NCBI GenBank assembly: GCA_003439945.1 | Contig: QVRM01002135.1 | Coordinates: forward strand, 1 to 64,000 | Direction: 5' to 3' | DNA: 64,000 nucleotides | Source of the DNA: Dermanyssus gallinae | Taxonomy: Eukaryota > Arthropoda > Arachnida > Mesostigmata > Dermanyssidae | In this document: positions 12,079 to 22,799 of the stretch, piece by piece | How positions within the stretch are numbered: position 1 is the stretch's first letter | How the letters are laid out: each line of letters begins with the position of its first letter | The notes under the pieces: model-generated | Database searches by the model: none | What the model was told of the DNA's origin: nothing | The model's input: the letters and a program-made list of their open reading frames with translations, nothing else | Made by a program: the position numbers and the translations under genes

Positions 12079-12268
12079 CTCACAATTTTTTCCAAAGAAG
12101 CGCAACTATTATATAAGCTTGCACTACAGCAAGTACCCCAGAGGAGACGTTATGAATCTGTTTTAGTCCGAATGGTATATCTTCAGCAGCCGCGAACTCG
12201 AATGATTGCCCTATCCAAGCTTCTGGAATAGTAGTCCCATGACGTCCTATCAGATCTAATTTTAACGA
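8022..12268 (-). CDS. MINDY-4-like (DUF4205) ubiquitin hydrolase homologue, five exons, serine at the nucleophile position
   Basis: Exons on the minus strand: 12268-12084, 10689-10493, 9531-9260, 8368-8206, 8120-8022. All introns are GT..AG and all phases match (2, 1, 0, 1). Translation gives ~300 residues with the family's landmarks in order. [10 protein letters not shown] resembles the N-terminal strand. [19 protein letters not shown] aligns with the active-site motif (Gln oxyanion residue, GGPC, GVLAxVQ). ETIVLLLTG aligns with the ELVNLLLTG region. [22 protein letters not shown] aligns with the strand carrying the catalytic His (codon 8309-8311). Known family members cleave Lys48 ubiquitin chains with Cys and His. 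Here the Gln and His are kept, GG is lost, and Cys is Ser (codon TCT, 12140-12142). The first exon(s) were not found. Introns hold a CR1-like LINE, (TA)n arrays and a short repeat. Exons are free of stops, so it is probably a functional pseudo-enzyme like MINDY-4B, or a gene in early decay. Confidence 0.75.
8520..9000. other. GC-rich structured block inside an intron, with a 28S rDNA-like 20-mer
   Basis: GC content rises sharply against the AT-rich introns. At 8527-8546, GCGAGAGTAACTATGACTCT differs by one base from the universally conserved 28S sequence just upstream of the R2 insertion site. A 9-bp perfect stem pairs CCGGACGGT (8802-8810) with ACCGTCCGG (8841-8849). Open frames on both strands (8443-8766 plus, 8481-8831 minus) resemble nothing and probably follow from the base composition. 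It may be an old insertion. Confidence 0.4.
9577..9621. repeat. (TA)n microsatellite
   Basis: Uninterrupted AT dinucleotides in the intron just upstream of the 9531-9260 exon of the MINDY-like gene. Confidence 0.95.
10038..10110 (-). repeat. Structured short repeat, copy 3 (intronic)
   Basis: Reverse complement of the block at 6099-6170, with only a few changes over ~73 bp and the same outer pairing CTGTGCC / GGCACA. It lies in the intron 9532-10492 of the MINDY-like gene. Confidence 0.55.
10745..10783. repeat. (TA)n followed by (TCATA)n
   Basis: AT dinucleotides to 10766 pass into about four TCATA units. Read on the minus strand, these TATGA units follow AATAAAGGTGA and form the 3' tail of the CR1-like element next to them. 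Confidence 0.85.
10767..11962 (-). mobile_element. CR1-like LINE, 5'-truncated, ORF open over ~390 codons
   Basis: The minus-strand frame is open from 11962 to a stop at 10790. It encodes the RT from motif 2 onward: [56 protein letters not shown], then the C-terminal thumb and connection ending near [12 protein letters not shown]. The endonuclease, ORF1 and the first RT motif are missing. The 3' end has AATAAA and short tandem units rather than poly(A), as CR1-type elements do. With no stops or frameshifts the insertion is young, though dead on arrival. It lies in sense orientation within the intron 12083-10690 of the MINDY-like gene. Both ends abut (TA)n, so it probably landed in a (TA)n array. 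Confidence 0.85.
11963..12078. repeat. (TA)n with CACATA interruptions
   Basis: About 116 bp of TA repeats broken by TACACATA units. It borders the 5' end of the CR1-like element and reaches the splice donor (GTGAGT, 12083-12078) of the upstream MINDY-like exon. Confidence 0.9.
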
Positions 12269-13007
12269 CTGTAAACAAAATTGTTTTATGCTTAGAATTA
12301 AACGTGGTAAAATTTTTAGCACTACTTTTGAGTGAAACATCGAAACCAAGCAAAGAATAGAAAATTGTATAATTTAAGATTTTCTGCAAGTTAGTTATTC
12401 TAGAGGGTATATGCAAGAACTTCTCTATACAAGAGTTTTTTTTTTATGACATACTTGACAGCACATTCTACTGCCCCATAGTTACTGGTTTCCCAGAGTC
12501 GTTTACCAATTATTTTATCTTCCTAGCGTGTTGATACATCAGACTTAACATTACAACATTTAATGTTTAAAAATATGTTTTAATAATCTCATGGCCAGTG
12601 GTTGACTGAGGCGCGTTTATAAGCATGTAAGTAGCTGTTATATTATATAAGTGCAGAGAGAAAGAGTTGCAGTGATAAGTTTAACCTCCGCGGCGAAAAG
12701 CTGTAAACAGCAGACGTAAGCATATTTTGCATGTCTGCTCGCCTCGAAACTACATCGTATGCACGAGGCATAGCATACAGGCAGTCTGCGATCGTGGTTG
12801 TACAGGTAGGCGGCATTGTAATGACTCCGGTCGTCATCAGAATGCCCCTTATGACGTTTCTAAATCTCTGAAATGCCACATCCATCATAATAACGAATCC
12901 GTCGTGCTGGAGAACGCACAACCTGAAGACCTACATTAGTATAATAGCAGTATTTTTTTTTTTTTTTAAGGGGTGGAAAATGCATTTACGCAATAATAGC
13001 AGTATTT
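12269..13007. other. Upstream intron or flank of the MINDY-like gene
   Basis: The acceptor TTTGTTTACAG ends at 12269 on the minus strand, so this is intron. Two overlapping frames (12643-12921 minus, 12727-12939 plus) show no family resemblance. The missing 5' exon(s) should lie here or further right, but I could not identify them. Confidence 0.4.
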
Positions 13008-13815
13008 AGGCAAGTGTAATTTTAACAAACGTTTTAACTCAGGTAGCGACATCATTGTGTATATTGTCTGCCTTGAGAATAAAGAACGAAGTTTTTCGTA
13101 GCAAAACCCAGCTAGAACGCCGCGCAAGTGGCTAACGAGAGGTCGTTATGCAACACAAACGCTGCTTCTAGCCACATTTTTCTCATTCTGATAAACATGC
13201 TTAACCAAATGCGAACGAAGTAATCCCTAAAAAACAGCGCAATATTCTTTAATAAACATAAGTTAGCTGCTTCTTAGTATTAAGTAAGTGAGTTGTCCCA
13301 ACCGTAGTTTCATGAAATTTCAACGTCTGATGTTCATACTGTTCATCCGACTTCTGAAAACGCAAGAAACAATGAGAGAAAAACTGTACCAATATCTACA
13401 CAAATCATGCACAATTAACAGACAACGGCTCAGTTAATCTGTTTTAAATACCGTGAAGATAAAGTATAATACCAGTATTTAGGCAATAATTTCAACAAAC
13501 TTTTTAACTAAAGTGGCAACATCCTTGTGTAATAGTCTGCCTTGAAAATAAAAAAAAAAACGAAATAATTCGTAGCAAGACCCAGCTAGAACGCCGAGTA
13601 GGTGACTAACGAGAGATCGTTATGCAACCCCAATGCTGCTTCTAGACACATTTTGCTCAATCTGATAAAATGTCTTAATAAATGCAAACGAGGAAATCCT
13701 TAACAAATTGCGCAAATAAACATAGCAAGCTAGCTGCTGCTTTCCCGAGCTTTCCCATGGCTCAATTGTTCAAACTTCTTCTAAAAAAAACAAGAATACG
13801 AGAGAAAAATTTACT
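13008..13815 (+). repeat. Tandem duplication, unit about 460 bp
   Basis: 13008-13390 and 13471-13815 share long blocks: GCAGTATTTAGGCAA / CCAGTATTTAGGCAA, GTCTGCCTTGA.AATAAA, CCCAGCTAGAACGCCG, GCTAACGAGAGGTCGTTATGCAAC, CTGCTTCTAG.CACATTTT. Small indels separate them. No coding content; this looks like a local duplication that has since diverged. Confidence 0.75.
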
Positions 13816-14957
13816 CTGAAAATGTATGGCAACACCAGGGTTTATGCTATTCAAGAGCCCTTCTCTGTATTTTTGAGGGGCAGATAGAGGGAGAAAGCGA
13901 CTAGAGATTTCTGAAACTGAAACAAAGCTAAGTTTGTTTTCTAAAAAAAGCAACAGTTTAGTATGTATGAGATACCAATAAAGATACACACAATACAAAT
14001 AATGGTAAGCGCTTGATAGCATTTCTATTTTTTCAATTAGGTTTATTTCACTCAAATTGAGTGTAATATACATTTAAAATGTAATCTATATAGACTGTAT
14101 CAGTTTATATTATACGCTTGCCGCGAATACTTTTCCTACAGGTTAAATGTGAAAAAAGGAAATTGATTTCTAAAACTGATTGGGTGCCCGAAACGAGGTT
14201 AACAGTCACCAACAAAACGCTAAATGAGCCGCCAGTATGTCTAAATCATCATTGGCATATAGGTGTATTTTTGAACTATGTTTGGTGTGTACATGTGCAT
14301 TTCGGAAGCCACCTAGACAGTTGACGACAATAATAGCTTGTTGTAGCTATTTACCAAATCACACTATATGGTGAAACGCGTTAATTACGCCCACCCACTC
14401 TTTTTAATGTTTATTAACTACCTGCTTGCACGTTGTGTGTATGTGAGTAGTGACGTAACTGAGAAGTGATGATACCTTTGCTCCTCCGCGGACCCTTAAA
14501 TAAGGCGTAGCTTCATTTGATTGGACGTCGGGCACCCGCAAATGCCTCCGCCGACGCTTGGCCAACAGCTAACAAAATCAGGGGTACATAAAAACGATAA
14601 ACATTTGTTATGATGAGACTTACGTCCTTGATAAGGCTTGTGGGTCAGTCTCGGTCCCATAGTATTATCGACAGTTCTTCACTTACAACTATAAACATAA
14701 TTGACACTGACGTTATTTATTAAACGAAGCATTTTGTCGCTATAATAGTGAAGCTTAGCATTTTGTTTAACAAACTCATTTATTTAGTATAAACACATTC
14801 TCAACGGTATGTTTCATACATTTACATATATTTGCAAGGAGTCTAGTAATTTAAACCTACTACAGCTACCATTGTGTTAATAAAAAAATACGGCCGGAAT
14901 AAAATTACTTTTGTTTACTTCTATGCGAGAGTCAATTTAGGAAGACTAGTGTACCCA
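13816..14957. other. No recognisable feature
   Basis: AT-rich sequence with open frames of 68 to 103 codons that match nothing. I see no exon-like blocks. Confidence 0.35.
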
Positions 14958-15130
14958 TCATTGACGGGGTAATAGGTGTGACTTTAGATTCTCCCTGAAG
15001 TTGTTTAAGGATTTTAAACAACGAAAGTTAACCGGAAGAGTATTCCACGCTGACAGCTCGAACGCCAAAAGCTTGGCTGCCCTTGCTGCCTCTATGCATG
15101 CGGATCTTCAATATGCTCCAATGTTTTTGA
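14958..15130 (-). mobile_element. LINE ORF2 C-terminal fragment
   Basis: Read on the minus strand, the frame gives ELSAWNTLPVNFRCLKSLNN then FRENLKSHLL and a stop at 14960-14958. The SxWNxLP..(I/F)R..xSLxxFxxxLKxxL pattern ends the ORF2 of CR1/Jockey-type LINEs. Upstream codons (to ~15280) are frame-shifted and lost. Only the extreme C-terminus is recognisable. Confidence 0.5.
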
Positions 15131-15387
15131 TGTCTGGCGAAACAGCATTTTACACATGCGATGCATGACACATCTTCGGTCTGCCAACAGCAAGATTTAA
15201 ACCCATGCTGGCAAGGCAGAACATTTTTACACATGCGATGGGCAACATACCTTTTGTGCCCCAGCAAAAACATCAACATTTATAATGAGCGATAAGTTTT
15301 AATAATGTACACAAGGAATAGGTTAATCACATACATTCATTTAGGTCATTTAGCTGTACATTTCTTTTTGACGCCGACCTAACTCTG

Positions 15388-17285
15388 CTACGGCAGAAAG
15401 AAAAGTTCCTTGCCCGTGGGCAATGAACCAGTTCTTGACGCGGCGTTTCCGCGTTGAATTTTAACCGATATTATTTGTAGCAAAAACTGCCATGCTCTTC
15501 TATGGTCGGTCGACGCAGCAACTCTGTATCCCAGGTCCGCCAGAAAGTTGCTTGTGATTTTCCCCATTGGGCCTAATGTCTCCAAGGCAGTTAGTTGAAC
15601 GATAAAGTTTTGTCCCAGTTTACGATATTTTACCAACTTGCGATCTTCAGCAAGATGAGCGGCTGCTCCGACCTCTCGGCTGGTATGGCGGGCATGAGAA
15701 GAGGCCAACGTGCAAGACACTGTGACGTCGTACACAAGGCAGCGACCTTCACTCCATGGAACTAGAGTCAGACCGTCCGGACGCAGTTGGCTGTTGGCTG
15801 ACAGAACGACCGGCTCTTTGACTGCCGGTATGTGGGCTGACTGCATTGCTTGGAGTATTACGTCACTCGTAAAGCTGAATGCCTTAAGAACCTACCGGCG
15901 CTTCTCTTGCAAGCGAGAGTATGCTCACCAGTAGAAGACACCGGTAGGTCACATCTTGCACAGTTATATCTGCAATCCGATTCCTCCAGACGCAGGTTGG
16001 AGACTTGCGGAGTGTGGTATTGTCCAGCATCGTCCGTAGCTGCGGTGAAGGAATGGTCTAAAGCCATTTTCCGCTCATCGGATCGATCACGGCTCTTATT
16101 CGCGCCAGCTCTTTTGCCCGCCTGGGTCATTGACCGCTCCAGAATCGACATTAGAAAAACAACCTCCTTTTTTATCCTCCTCCCAAAAAATGTTTTTCTA
16201 ACTACTTGCAAGTCCAAAGTCGATTGTGTAATGCGTTTGGGCAATGGACCTCACTCTTCTGCATAGTAGCGGCAATCTTTTTCCATTTGGGCGGTGAAGC
16301 TGGTGTAGGCATCAGGTGGTGTGATCCCTGACACCAAAGTCTCGGTATTTTTTAGAGACCCGAGGTAGGCAGACAAGGCAACTTGCGAAGCTATGCGAAT
16401 CCCCATTCCCCATGCAGACGTAGGGAGCGACGCTTGTAACCACGAGTTTTGCCTAAGTTGAACGCGTTTAAGATATTCTGAAGGGTACTTCGCAAGGCTT
16501 CGTCGACGATTGAAGCAGGTCCGGTTCGGCATAGACATCGCAAGAGGTACATCAGCCTCGGAGTTGCCAAAAAGGTAAGCCACTAGGTTCGTCTTAGAAT
16601 TGGTGCCCCTAGAAGTTCCAGTTCATGGTCGGGAATCAACCTCACAGCTGGCAGAAGTTTGCGCGCCGTTTGAAGCATGGAGCCGAGATGAGGGTCCTTC
16701 TGAAAGGGGAAGAAAATTTCGCACTTAGCGTCGCCCCCTGAGTTTTTGGTAAAGCTCCGGATGGCGTTGATGACATCTATTGCAGACACGGTGATCTCAT
16801 TGGTCCCTCCGGCAAATACAAGAGGCGGAGAAAATGGTAAATCAGGTGGACTAAGCGGATGTCATCGTAGAGTTGTTGCGCGACGAACTTTCTCGTCGAC
16901 TAGGTAATGTTGAACTATATGGATTTGTTATGAGCCGTTTTCCCCGCTCGGAATCTGTTAATATTTTCGCGAAGTACCGATGATGAAGGGTTCGGCCGCG
17001 TTCCTTCTGGGATGGTATGCAGAATACTGCAGTTGGGAATTGCAGTAGTCCTTTATACGCGTCTCTGCTTGCTGTTGAGCAGACCTCATTGATCAGAGTT
17101 GCAAGTTCCAAAGATATGCTGTCGCGAATACCCTGGGGTAAACAGGATATCATCTTAGAAGCGCTCTTGACTTTAGACGTTACCAAAGATAATGTCTTGC
17201 AGTGAGACCTGCATTGGTGTGCTTGCAACAGAACTTCCATGAAGTGCGTCTCTCGTGGAAAGACTTGGACCGTTGCTTTCCCCAC
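15388..17285 (-). mobile_element. Non-LTR-type element with C-terminal CCHC and nuclease-like domain; RT core deleted
   Basis: The minus-strand order is as follows. An N-terminal segment (17285-16851) has RDSISLELATLINEVC and FCIPSQKERGR. A pre-RT stretch (to ~16735) reads VSAIDVINAIRSF. It runs in frame straight into KCEIFFPF and LELLGAPIL (16725-16590), residues that normally follow the catalytic RT motifs. Then come MYLLRC and SWLQASLPTSAWGMGIR (~16450). A zinc motif follows, C-A-R-C...H-T-L-A-C ahead of AGRFLRHSAL, and finally a nuclease-like domain (15846-15388) with LRPDGLTLVPW and CLVYDVTV, a PD..D pattern. I know related proteins from many invertebrate genomes by resemblance only and cannot name the clade. 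The RT core (~300 codons) is absent and other frames are broken. Confidence 0.65.
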
Positions 17286-17439
17286 TGCTGACAGAGGGAA
17301 CGGCCCACCTGCGGATGTCTTGTTGTGACATCATTGCGAGGCCGAAGGAGACCTTAGAGCGATGTCGCACACGACAACCGGAGAGACCGCTGACATCGCG
17401 GGATCCGTCTCGGGCGGACGCATTTCAGCCAAACTAAGT

Positions 17440-18210
17440 TGCAGCTGACAGCAGGCGTCTTTAAGCTGATTGCGCAGGCCAGCAGAGAGGTTGTTTGGGG
17501 ATCCGATAGCGGGCCCAACAGAAGCTACTTGTAATGGCGCGTAATGGGGCGCCAGAAAGAATGCATGAGAAAGCCTTCTCGATAGCGCTGCTGATGTTCG
17601 TTACAATGGTGTCGATAATGGACGGTATGATATTTTCAGTAATAGCGAGCATTAGTCTGTCAAGCTAGTCACCCTGCAGTGGAGCCATGACACTCTGGAA
17701 GGGCTCTTTAACATCATTCCGTTTTTTGGGGTTGATCTGCCGGTCCTGAGGGGACTTAAACCAAAAACCGTTTAGGTAGCGAGGCAGATGGCTGGACCTT
17801 AACCCCGTTTTGAACAATCGCAGAAAAAGAACGTTTTGAAAAGATCCCGATGGGTGTATGTTGTTCACGGGTGACCAGATTTTCATCGTTGAAGCCAGGG
17901 CGTTTTGCTAAATGCGTAATGGAGCCGATCTCCTAAGTTGTTCCATCCGGTGGAGACGATGGAGGCACGATCCCTAAGTAGCCTCGTGAGACCCCTTACA
18001 GCATTTTAGGGGCTGAGTATAGTTTTTACGGAGGTGACTCGTAGAGCCGCAACGGCGGCAACGTGGGGAAGACCACGGGCATTTCGGTCTAATGTGGTCT
18101 AGGCTAAAGCACCTGCAGTTCGTTGACAATAAGTTCTTACTGCTTCAGTGCGCTTTTTGGTTACAACATTAGGTGCAGTAATCTTTAGCGCCGGTTTACC
18201 ACCAGCACCG
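17440..18210 (-). mobile_element. Gag-like ORF1 fragment with three zinc knuckles
   Basis: Around 18120-18030 the minus strand encodes CRCFSLDHIRPKC and CRRCGSTSHLRKN, then CCKGSHEATxGSC: the triple-knuckle pattern of Jockey-type ORF1 proteins. Open frames after it (17886-17665 and 17652-17461) are basic and then helical (ITENIIPSIIDTIVTNISSA), as in the C-terminal part of such ORF1s. One knuckle cysteine is lost and stops intervene. It ends close to the start of the element at 17285; whether the two once belonged together is unclear. Confidence 0.5.
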
Positions 18211-19698
18211 ACTTAATTCCGACCCTCAGCATCGTCGTTTAGAATGTCGTCATTCCCTGCTACTTGATTATCATCCAGTGAAACAGCTTCTCCCGCGCTG
18301 CCGGGTGACACTGTCTGCCCTGAAACGTTGGCGCTGCTCTTGTCACTAGATTCGCAGACGATGGTCGCAACATCATCGGCTGTTGTCTGGCCATTGGCCG
18401 CGCTACACACAACAACATTACCGGTGCCGGTTGTGGCAGTACCTGGAGTTGGACGGCACCGCGGCAGTGCCGACGTCTCTCGCCTTTTTCGACGGTTGCC
18501 GTTTCTTCTTCTTCATGCCGCATCCCTTTCCACTTGTTGACGGAGAGAAGGCAGCGGCGGCAACAGACGCTGCAGTTACTGCAATTAACACCTAGTTTAA
18601 ACAAAACATTCTCCGTTCATTCATAGAACAAACGTCGCAATTTAGCATGAAGACTGACCCAGCACTACAAATGTCGTTGGTGAAAAATTTCTGCTCACCC
18701 TTTTAAGAAAACTTCTTTGTCGAATGACCCGAGGACCCTCCGATCCTTTCCTTGTAATTACAATTGGTGCGTCCGGTAACTTAGATTGCGTTTTCCGTCC
18801 TTTGCCTAAAAAGTGCAATAATGTTGTATAAAGTATTTTATAAACATACACGGTTATACAAATTTAGGGCGTTCCGCATAAATTAGCGCGTATGAGCGGC
18901 TTATTCGAATTTGCTTTTGTTTATATACTCAAAACTCGTTGTCCCAAACGTGTTTTTATTCTTGGAAAGCCAGGTAAGACTATTAGGAAGGTTGCAGAAA
19001 TAAAGCGACTCAATAGTAATAATAAGGATGAAACCGTTTTCTAACTGAAACGTACCCAAAACACGCGTAGCTCGCGCGCCACGGGCAACGTCGCTGGAAC
19101 GAGATCTTAAGAAGCCAGGCCGGCAAATACGCTAAACGCAAAAATGAAGTGCCTCAAAATAAATAACGATGTCAAAAACAGTTTTTACTCCCGTAACGGC
19201 CGATAGACTGCAGTGGCATCCGGTCCGGTAGACAGACCAGCGAAGCCCCCTCCCAACCCGCTATCACGGATCGAAAAGCGGGTTACATTCTAGCATAGAC
19301 TCACACACTCTTAAAGGTAGCTCGGCGCACGCCAGGACAGGGGGGCGCAGTAGTTAAGGACAATGCTCTTGCAGGAAGGCCTGCTTCATGTGGGGCATCC
19401 CTTGGCGTTATGCCTATAAATCAGTGCAGCAGGCGTCCCGACCGGTACTCCATGATTGACTAAACGGGCCTAGTCAACCTGGTTAATAGACTGTTTAACC
19501 AGTCTGTCCAAACTCGTGCAGAGGCAGTCTATCTCTAGCAGTCGTTAGGTGCGGTCGCGCTTGGCTTTGCTCCGTACAACGTTGGTCGAAGAGTGCCGGA
19601 ACCTGAAGCCTGTAATAGGCTGACCGACTCGGTCCGAGCAGTAACCGATAGTCCAGCTCAACCGGGCTTCCCATTAGTGTACATGCATTTAGCCCACG
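18211..19698. other. Mostly unrecognised
   Basis: 18213-18604 (minus) holds overlapping low-complexity frames rich in Ala, Ser and Asp that could be the N-terminus of the neighbouring ORF1. From 18610 to 19690 I see nothing reliable. Around 19335, GGCGCAGTAGTTAAGGACAA resembles an A box, but there is no matching B box. Confidence 0.3.
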
Positions 19699-19714
19699 TT
19701 GTATATGTGTGGAA

Positions 19715-19800
19715 AGTGGATAGCAGAGTGGCAGCGCCGGCGATCACAGTACCGGTCTAAGGTAGACGGGTTTGAATTTAATCCCCAGCAGTGTTTTTTT
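19715..19800 (+). repeat. tRNA-like sequence (possible SINE head)
   Basis: A-box-like TAGCAGAGTGGCAGCGCC at 19719 and B-box-like GGGTTTGAATTTAATCC at 19768 have tRNA-like spacing. They are followed by a T run and a very AT-rich stretch to ~19960. It does not match the other two SINE families here, and no acceptor stem is evident. Confidence 0.35.
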
Positions 19801-19989
19801 TGGTATTTATTATTTTTTCATATAACTATAATTTATTTTACCTTTATATTTTTTATTACTTTCTTCTTCATTTTAATACTGATTTAGCCATCCTTTACTT
19901 TTAAATTTGTTTATATCTTCTCGTATACTGATTCATTATTAATAATATTATTAAAATTAAGCTCTAAAGACACTACTATGTTTTCCCGG

Positions 19990-21645
19990 AAGGGGGGGGG
20001 GGGGATCCGGAAAAAGTAGCCCCTATTCGGGCCACAAAGAAAACAAACAGGAAAATGACAACATTGCTCCTGGCGGGGGTAACCCCGATGAGGCGGTCTC
20101 TGACAATTATCTCGACAAGATAGCTGTCAACGCACAGAAGCTTACCAACCACGCGACCAGCACAAAAAACATGGATATAATGCTAAAAAGCCTGGTGGAG
20201 AAACTTTGTGTCGCGGGACGGAACGTTCCTCTAGGATAAAAATGGACTAAGCGCTGCTAAGGGTCAAAGCCCTCCTGGGCTTAATAGAATTTGGACAGAT
20301 ACCTTGCCACATGACAAGCCAAGGTGAGCAGAGGGAAATTGATAAACTCCTCGAGTGCCTCTCCCGGGCACAAGCCTGCATCTTGCTGTCATTCTTACGG
20401 CGCGCAGCAGAAGGGGGCATAAAGTGGCAAGAGCACTACAACAACTTTCTTTCTAAAAAAGAAGGCAGACAAGACCTACACTGACATAATCAAGGAGCTG
20501 TAATCCAGGGTGGAGCACAACGCCGACAAAGTCAGAGAAAATCGAGTACAACAACTGCCCAGCGGGGACGTGCGGTTGGTGGTGGCAGAGATGGCAGAGG
20601 AAGGGGCCAGGCAGGCACCTCTCCAGAGTATGCAAAGCGACCGCAACCTGCTACAACTGCGGTGAGGTGCAGGCACCTCTCCAGAGTATGCAAAGCGACC
20701 GCAACCTGCTACAACTGCGGTGAGGTGGGGCAAGTGCTAAACCCAGAACCCTGCGCCGGCCACCCCACGAGGACCATCCCAGTGACGCTATGGACGCCAA
20801 GTGGTTCACCCTGGTTACTCAAAGAAGCCGCAAGAAAGTACAAACATCACCTCCTGTGGACCCTCGTGCAATGAAGACATTCAACAAGCAAGCAACGCCC
20901 AACATCGACGCCAGTTTGTAAAGTGCTCCAGCTCAACTGTAATCGCAGCAGAGGCGCCCATAACATGCTTAGAAATCAGCAGCAGGGTAGGAGCCGACCT
21001 ACTACTGCTCAGCGAGCCCAACGTCCGGTAGGCGGAAAACCGTCCCCTGGCCTGTTTCGTGGACGCCGACAGGGCAACGGGCACTGTACTAGACGGTCGC
21101 AGTTTGCTGCGTATCTGCGCTTTTCTTGTTACTGCAACCTTATGTTCGACTTGACAACCTACACAGGCTTTTAGACGACTTGTCATCCTTTTCTAAATTG
21201 ACGTCTCACTTCTAGTCATAACTGGTGATTTTAACGCCGCTACCAGCGCATGGGGCTCGGTTGGAACCACCCAAACGGGGCTCACAGTCCTCGACTGGTT
21301 AGCGGCCGAAGACCTTGTTCTTAACATGGGTACGCCCACCTTCCACCGGGCCGGGCGCACTTAGTGTGTCGACCTGACTATAACGCGTAGGGTAGAGGCC
21401 AACAAAATTTTAAACTGGAAGGTGCTACAAGAAGAATCCCTCAGCGACCATTTTATCATCGAATTTAACGTGACTACTGCCGCGACGGTAAATCAAACTC
21501 TGCATCCGTCCATCAGACGCCAGGGAGCCGAACAACTTAGAGGTCTCTCAGGACCCTTGTAGCATCAAAGGGACCTCCAACTACAGCGGCGGGTCTCCAG
21601 ACGCTCCTAGAGAAGGCGTGCGAGGTCTCCCTAGGCCGTGCCATA
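19990..21645 (+). mobile_element. Decayed R1-like non-LTR retrotransposon (copy D)
   Basis: Begins after a 13-base G run (19994-20006). ORF1 pieces: helical frames with KWQEHYNNFLSKKEG (~20430) that align with the ORF1 start in the 34.4-kb copy, then RVCKATATCYNCGEVGQ (20690). ORF2 starts TLWTPSGSPW (~20790), then VLQLNCNRSRGAHNML (20925), LLLSEPNV, the GDFNA region (21225) and FHRAGR (21340), in shifting frames. It ends near 21645, where unrelated repeated DNA begins. Endonuclease residues are recognisable but the frame is broken many times, and no RT remains here. The tail at 22.8-23.1 kb may be the other end of this copy. Confidence 0.75.
20611..20726 (+). repeat. Perfect 58-bp tandem duplication across a zinc-knuckle codon block
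   Basis: 20611-20668 and 20669-20726 are identical (both begin GCAGGCACCTCTCC). They cover the sequence for CKATATCYNCG of ORF1 in copy D. 58 is not a multiple of three, so it also shifts the frame. The lack of mismatches means the duplication is recent compared with the decay of the element. Confidence 0.9.
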
Positions 21646-21654
21646 CGCAGTTCC

Positions 21655-22384
21655 GTAGCGGCGAGTAGCGGCGAAGACCTGCCACCGTTTACTGCCCGGG
21701 TGTTCTTAATTCCCGCATCTCGGCAGCGACAACCGCCACCGAAATCGTCAGCCTGGCGGGGCTTTGTTGGCCCGCAGAGTTTTTTTAGCAACTGCATTAG
21801 ACCTTTGAGAGCATCACTGCTTCTCCACCACTAAGGGGTCTGCTGATTGTTCCTGGAGCGGCCGCCTTCCATAGAGTCCCCCCTCTATAAGTGGGGATGG
21901 CGAGTAGCGGCGAAGACCCGCCACCGTTGACCGGCTTGGACGCGAGCGAGCTTGAAATGGATGATACTAGCCATATCCAAAGGAAACGCCCAGCGGAGAA
22001 CTCTCCGGACAGGGATAGAGAGCCCAAAAGAAACGCCGATGCGGAGACTGCTTTTGAAAAATTGTCTTGATAGATGCGAAGAGGGAGGCGGAAAAACTCC
22101 AGAGCTCGCTCTAGGTGATGCAGAGAGAAAGAAACGAGATGCTGGCAAGATCCCTCCTCAGTCCTCACACCCTCTCGTCATCTGCCTGCGATGCGCCACG
22201 GCTGACCCCGAGGCAGCCCGGGTGTTCTTGAATTCCCGCATCTCGGCAGCGACAACCGCCACCGAATTCGTCAGCCTGGCGGGGCTTTATTGACCCGCAG
22301 AGTTTTTCCAGCAACTGTCTTCGACCTCTGAGAGCATCACTGCTTCTTGACCACTAAGGGGTCTGCTGATTGTTCCTGAAGCGG
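21655..22384 (+). repeat. Rearranged direct repeats, possibly the 5' end of another R1-like copy
   Basis: 21695-21862 and 22217-22384 are ~90% alike (TGTTCTT.AATTCCCGCATCT, GGCAGCGACAACCGCCACCG, CACTAAGGGGTCTGCTGATT). A second pair, GCGAGTAGCGGCGAAGAC, occurs at 21661 and 21900. Between them, 21957-22050 encodes a possible ORF1 start, MDDTSHIQRKRPAENSPDR. I read it as a mosaic of duplicated 5' UTR and ORF1 pieces. Confidence 0.5.
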
Positions 22385-22799
22385 CGGCAAAGTCGGCAAT
22401 TATAAAATTTCCTGCCCTGCCGAAGCTACTCACGCAGCCTCCCGGCACTGCAGCCGTGCTGCGCACTACCCAGGCGTAGGAGTCCCTTAACCGGGACTCC
22501 CCAACGCGGGCAGCATAGATCAGTACTTGGTACTGGGGATCGTGGGACCCGAAAACGCATACGACGAGACCACAATATCCGTACTCCGCTCCGTCGTCGA
22601 GCACATGCTGCCCAGTGCGGTCCCCCAGTGCGGCTATCCAGAAGGCTTCACTTCCTGTACGTGGCCCGGCAGTGGAGAGAGCGGCGCATGCACAGAACTC
22701 TGGCAGCAATCGTCAACCGGTCCACCCATGACAGAGTTCTCGAAATATAAGGAACCGACCACGGCTCCACCAACTAAATCGCAGGCAGTCCATTTTTCT

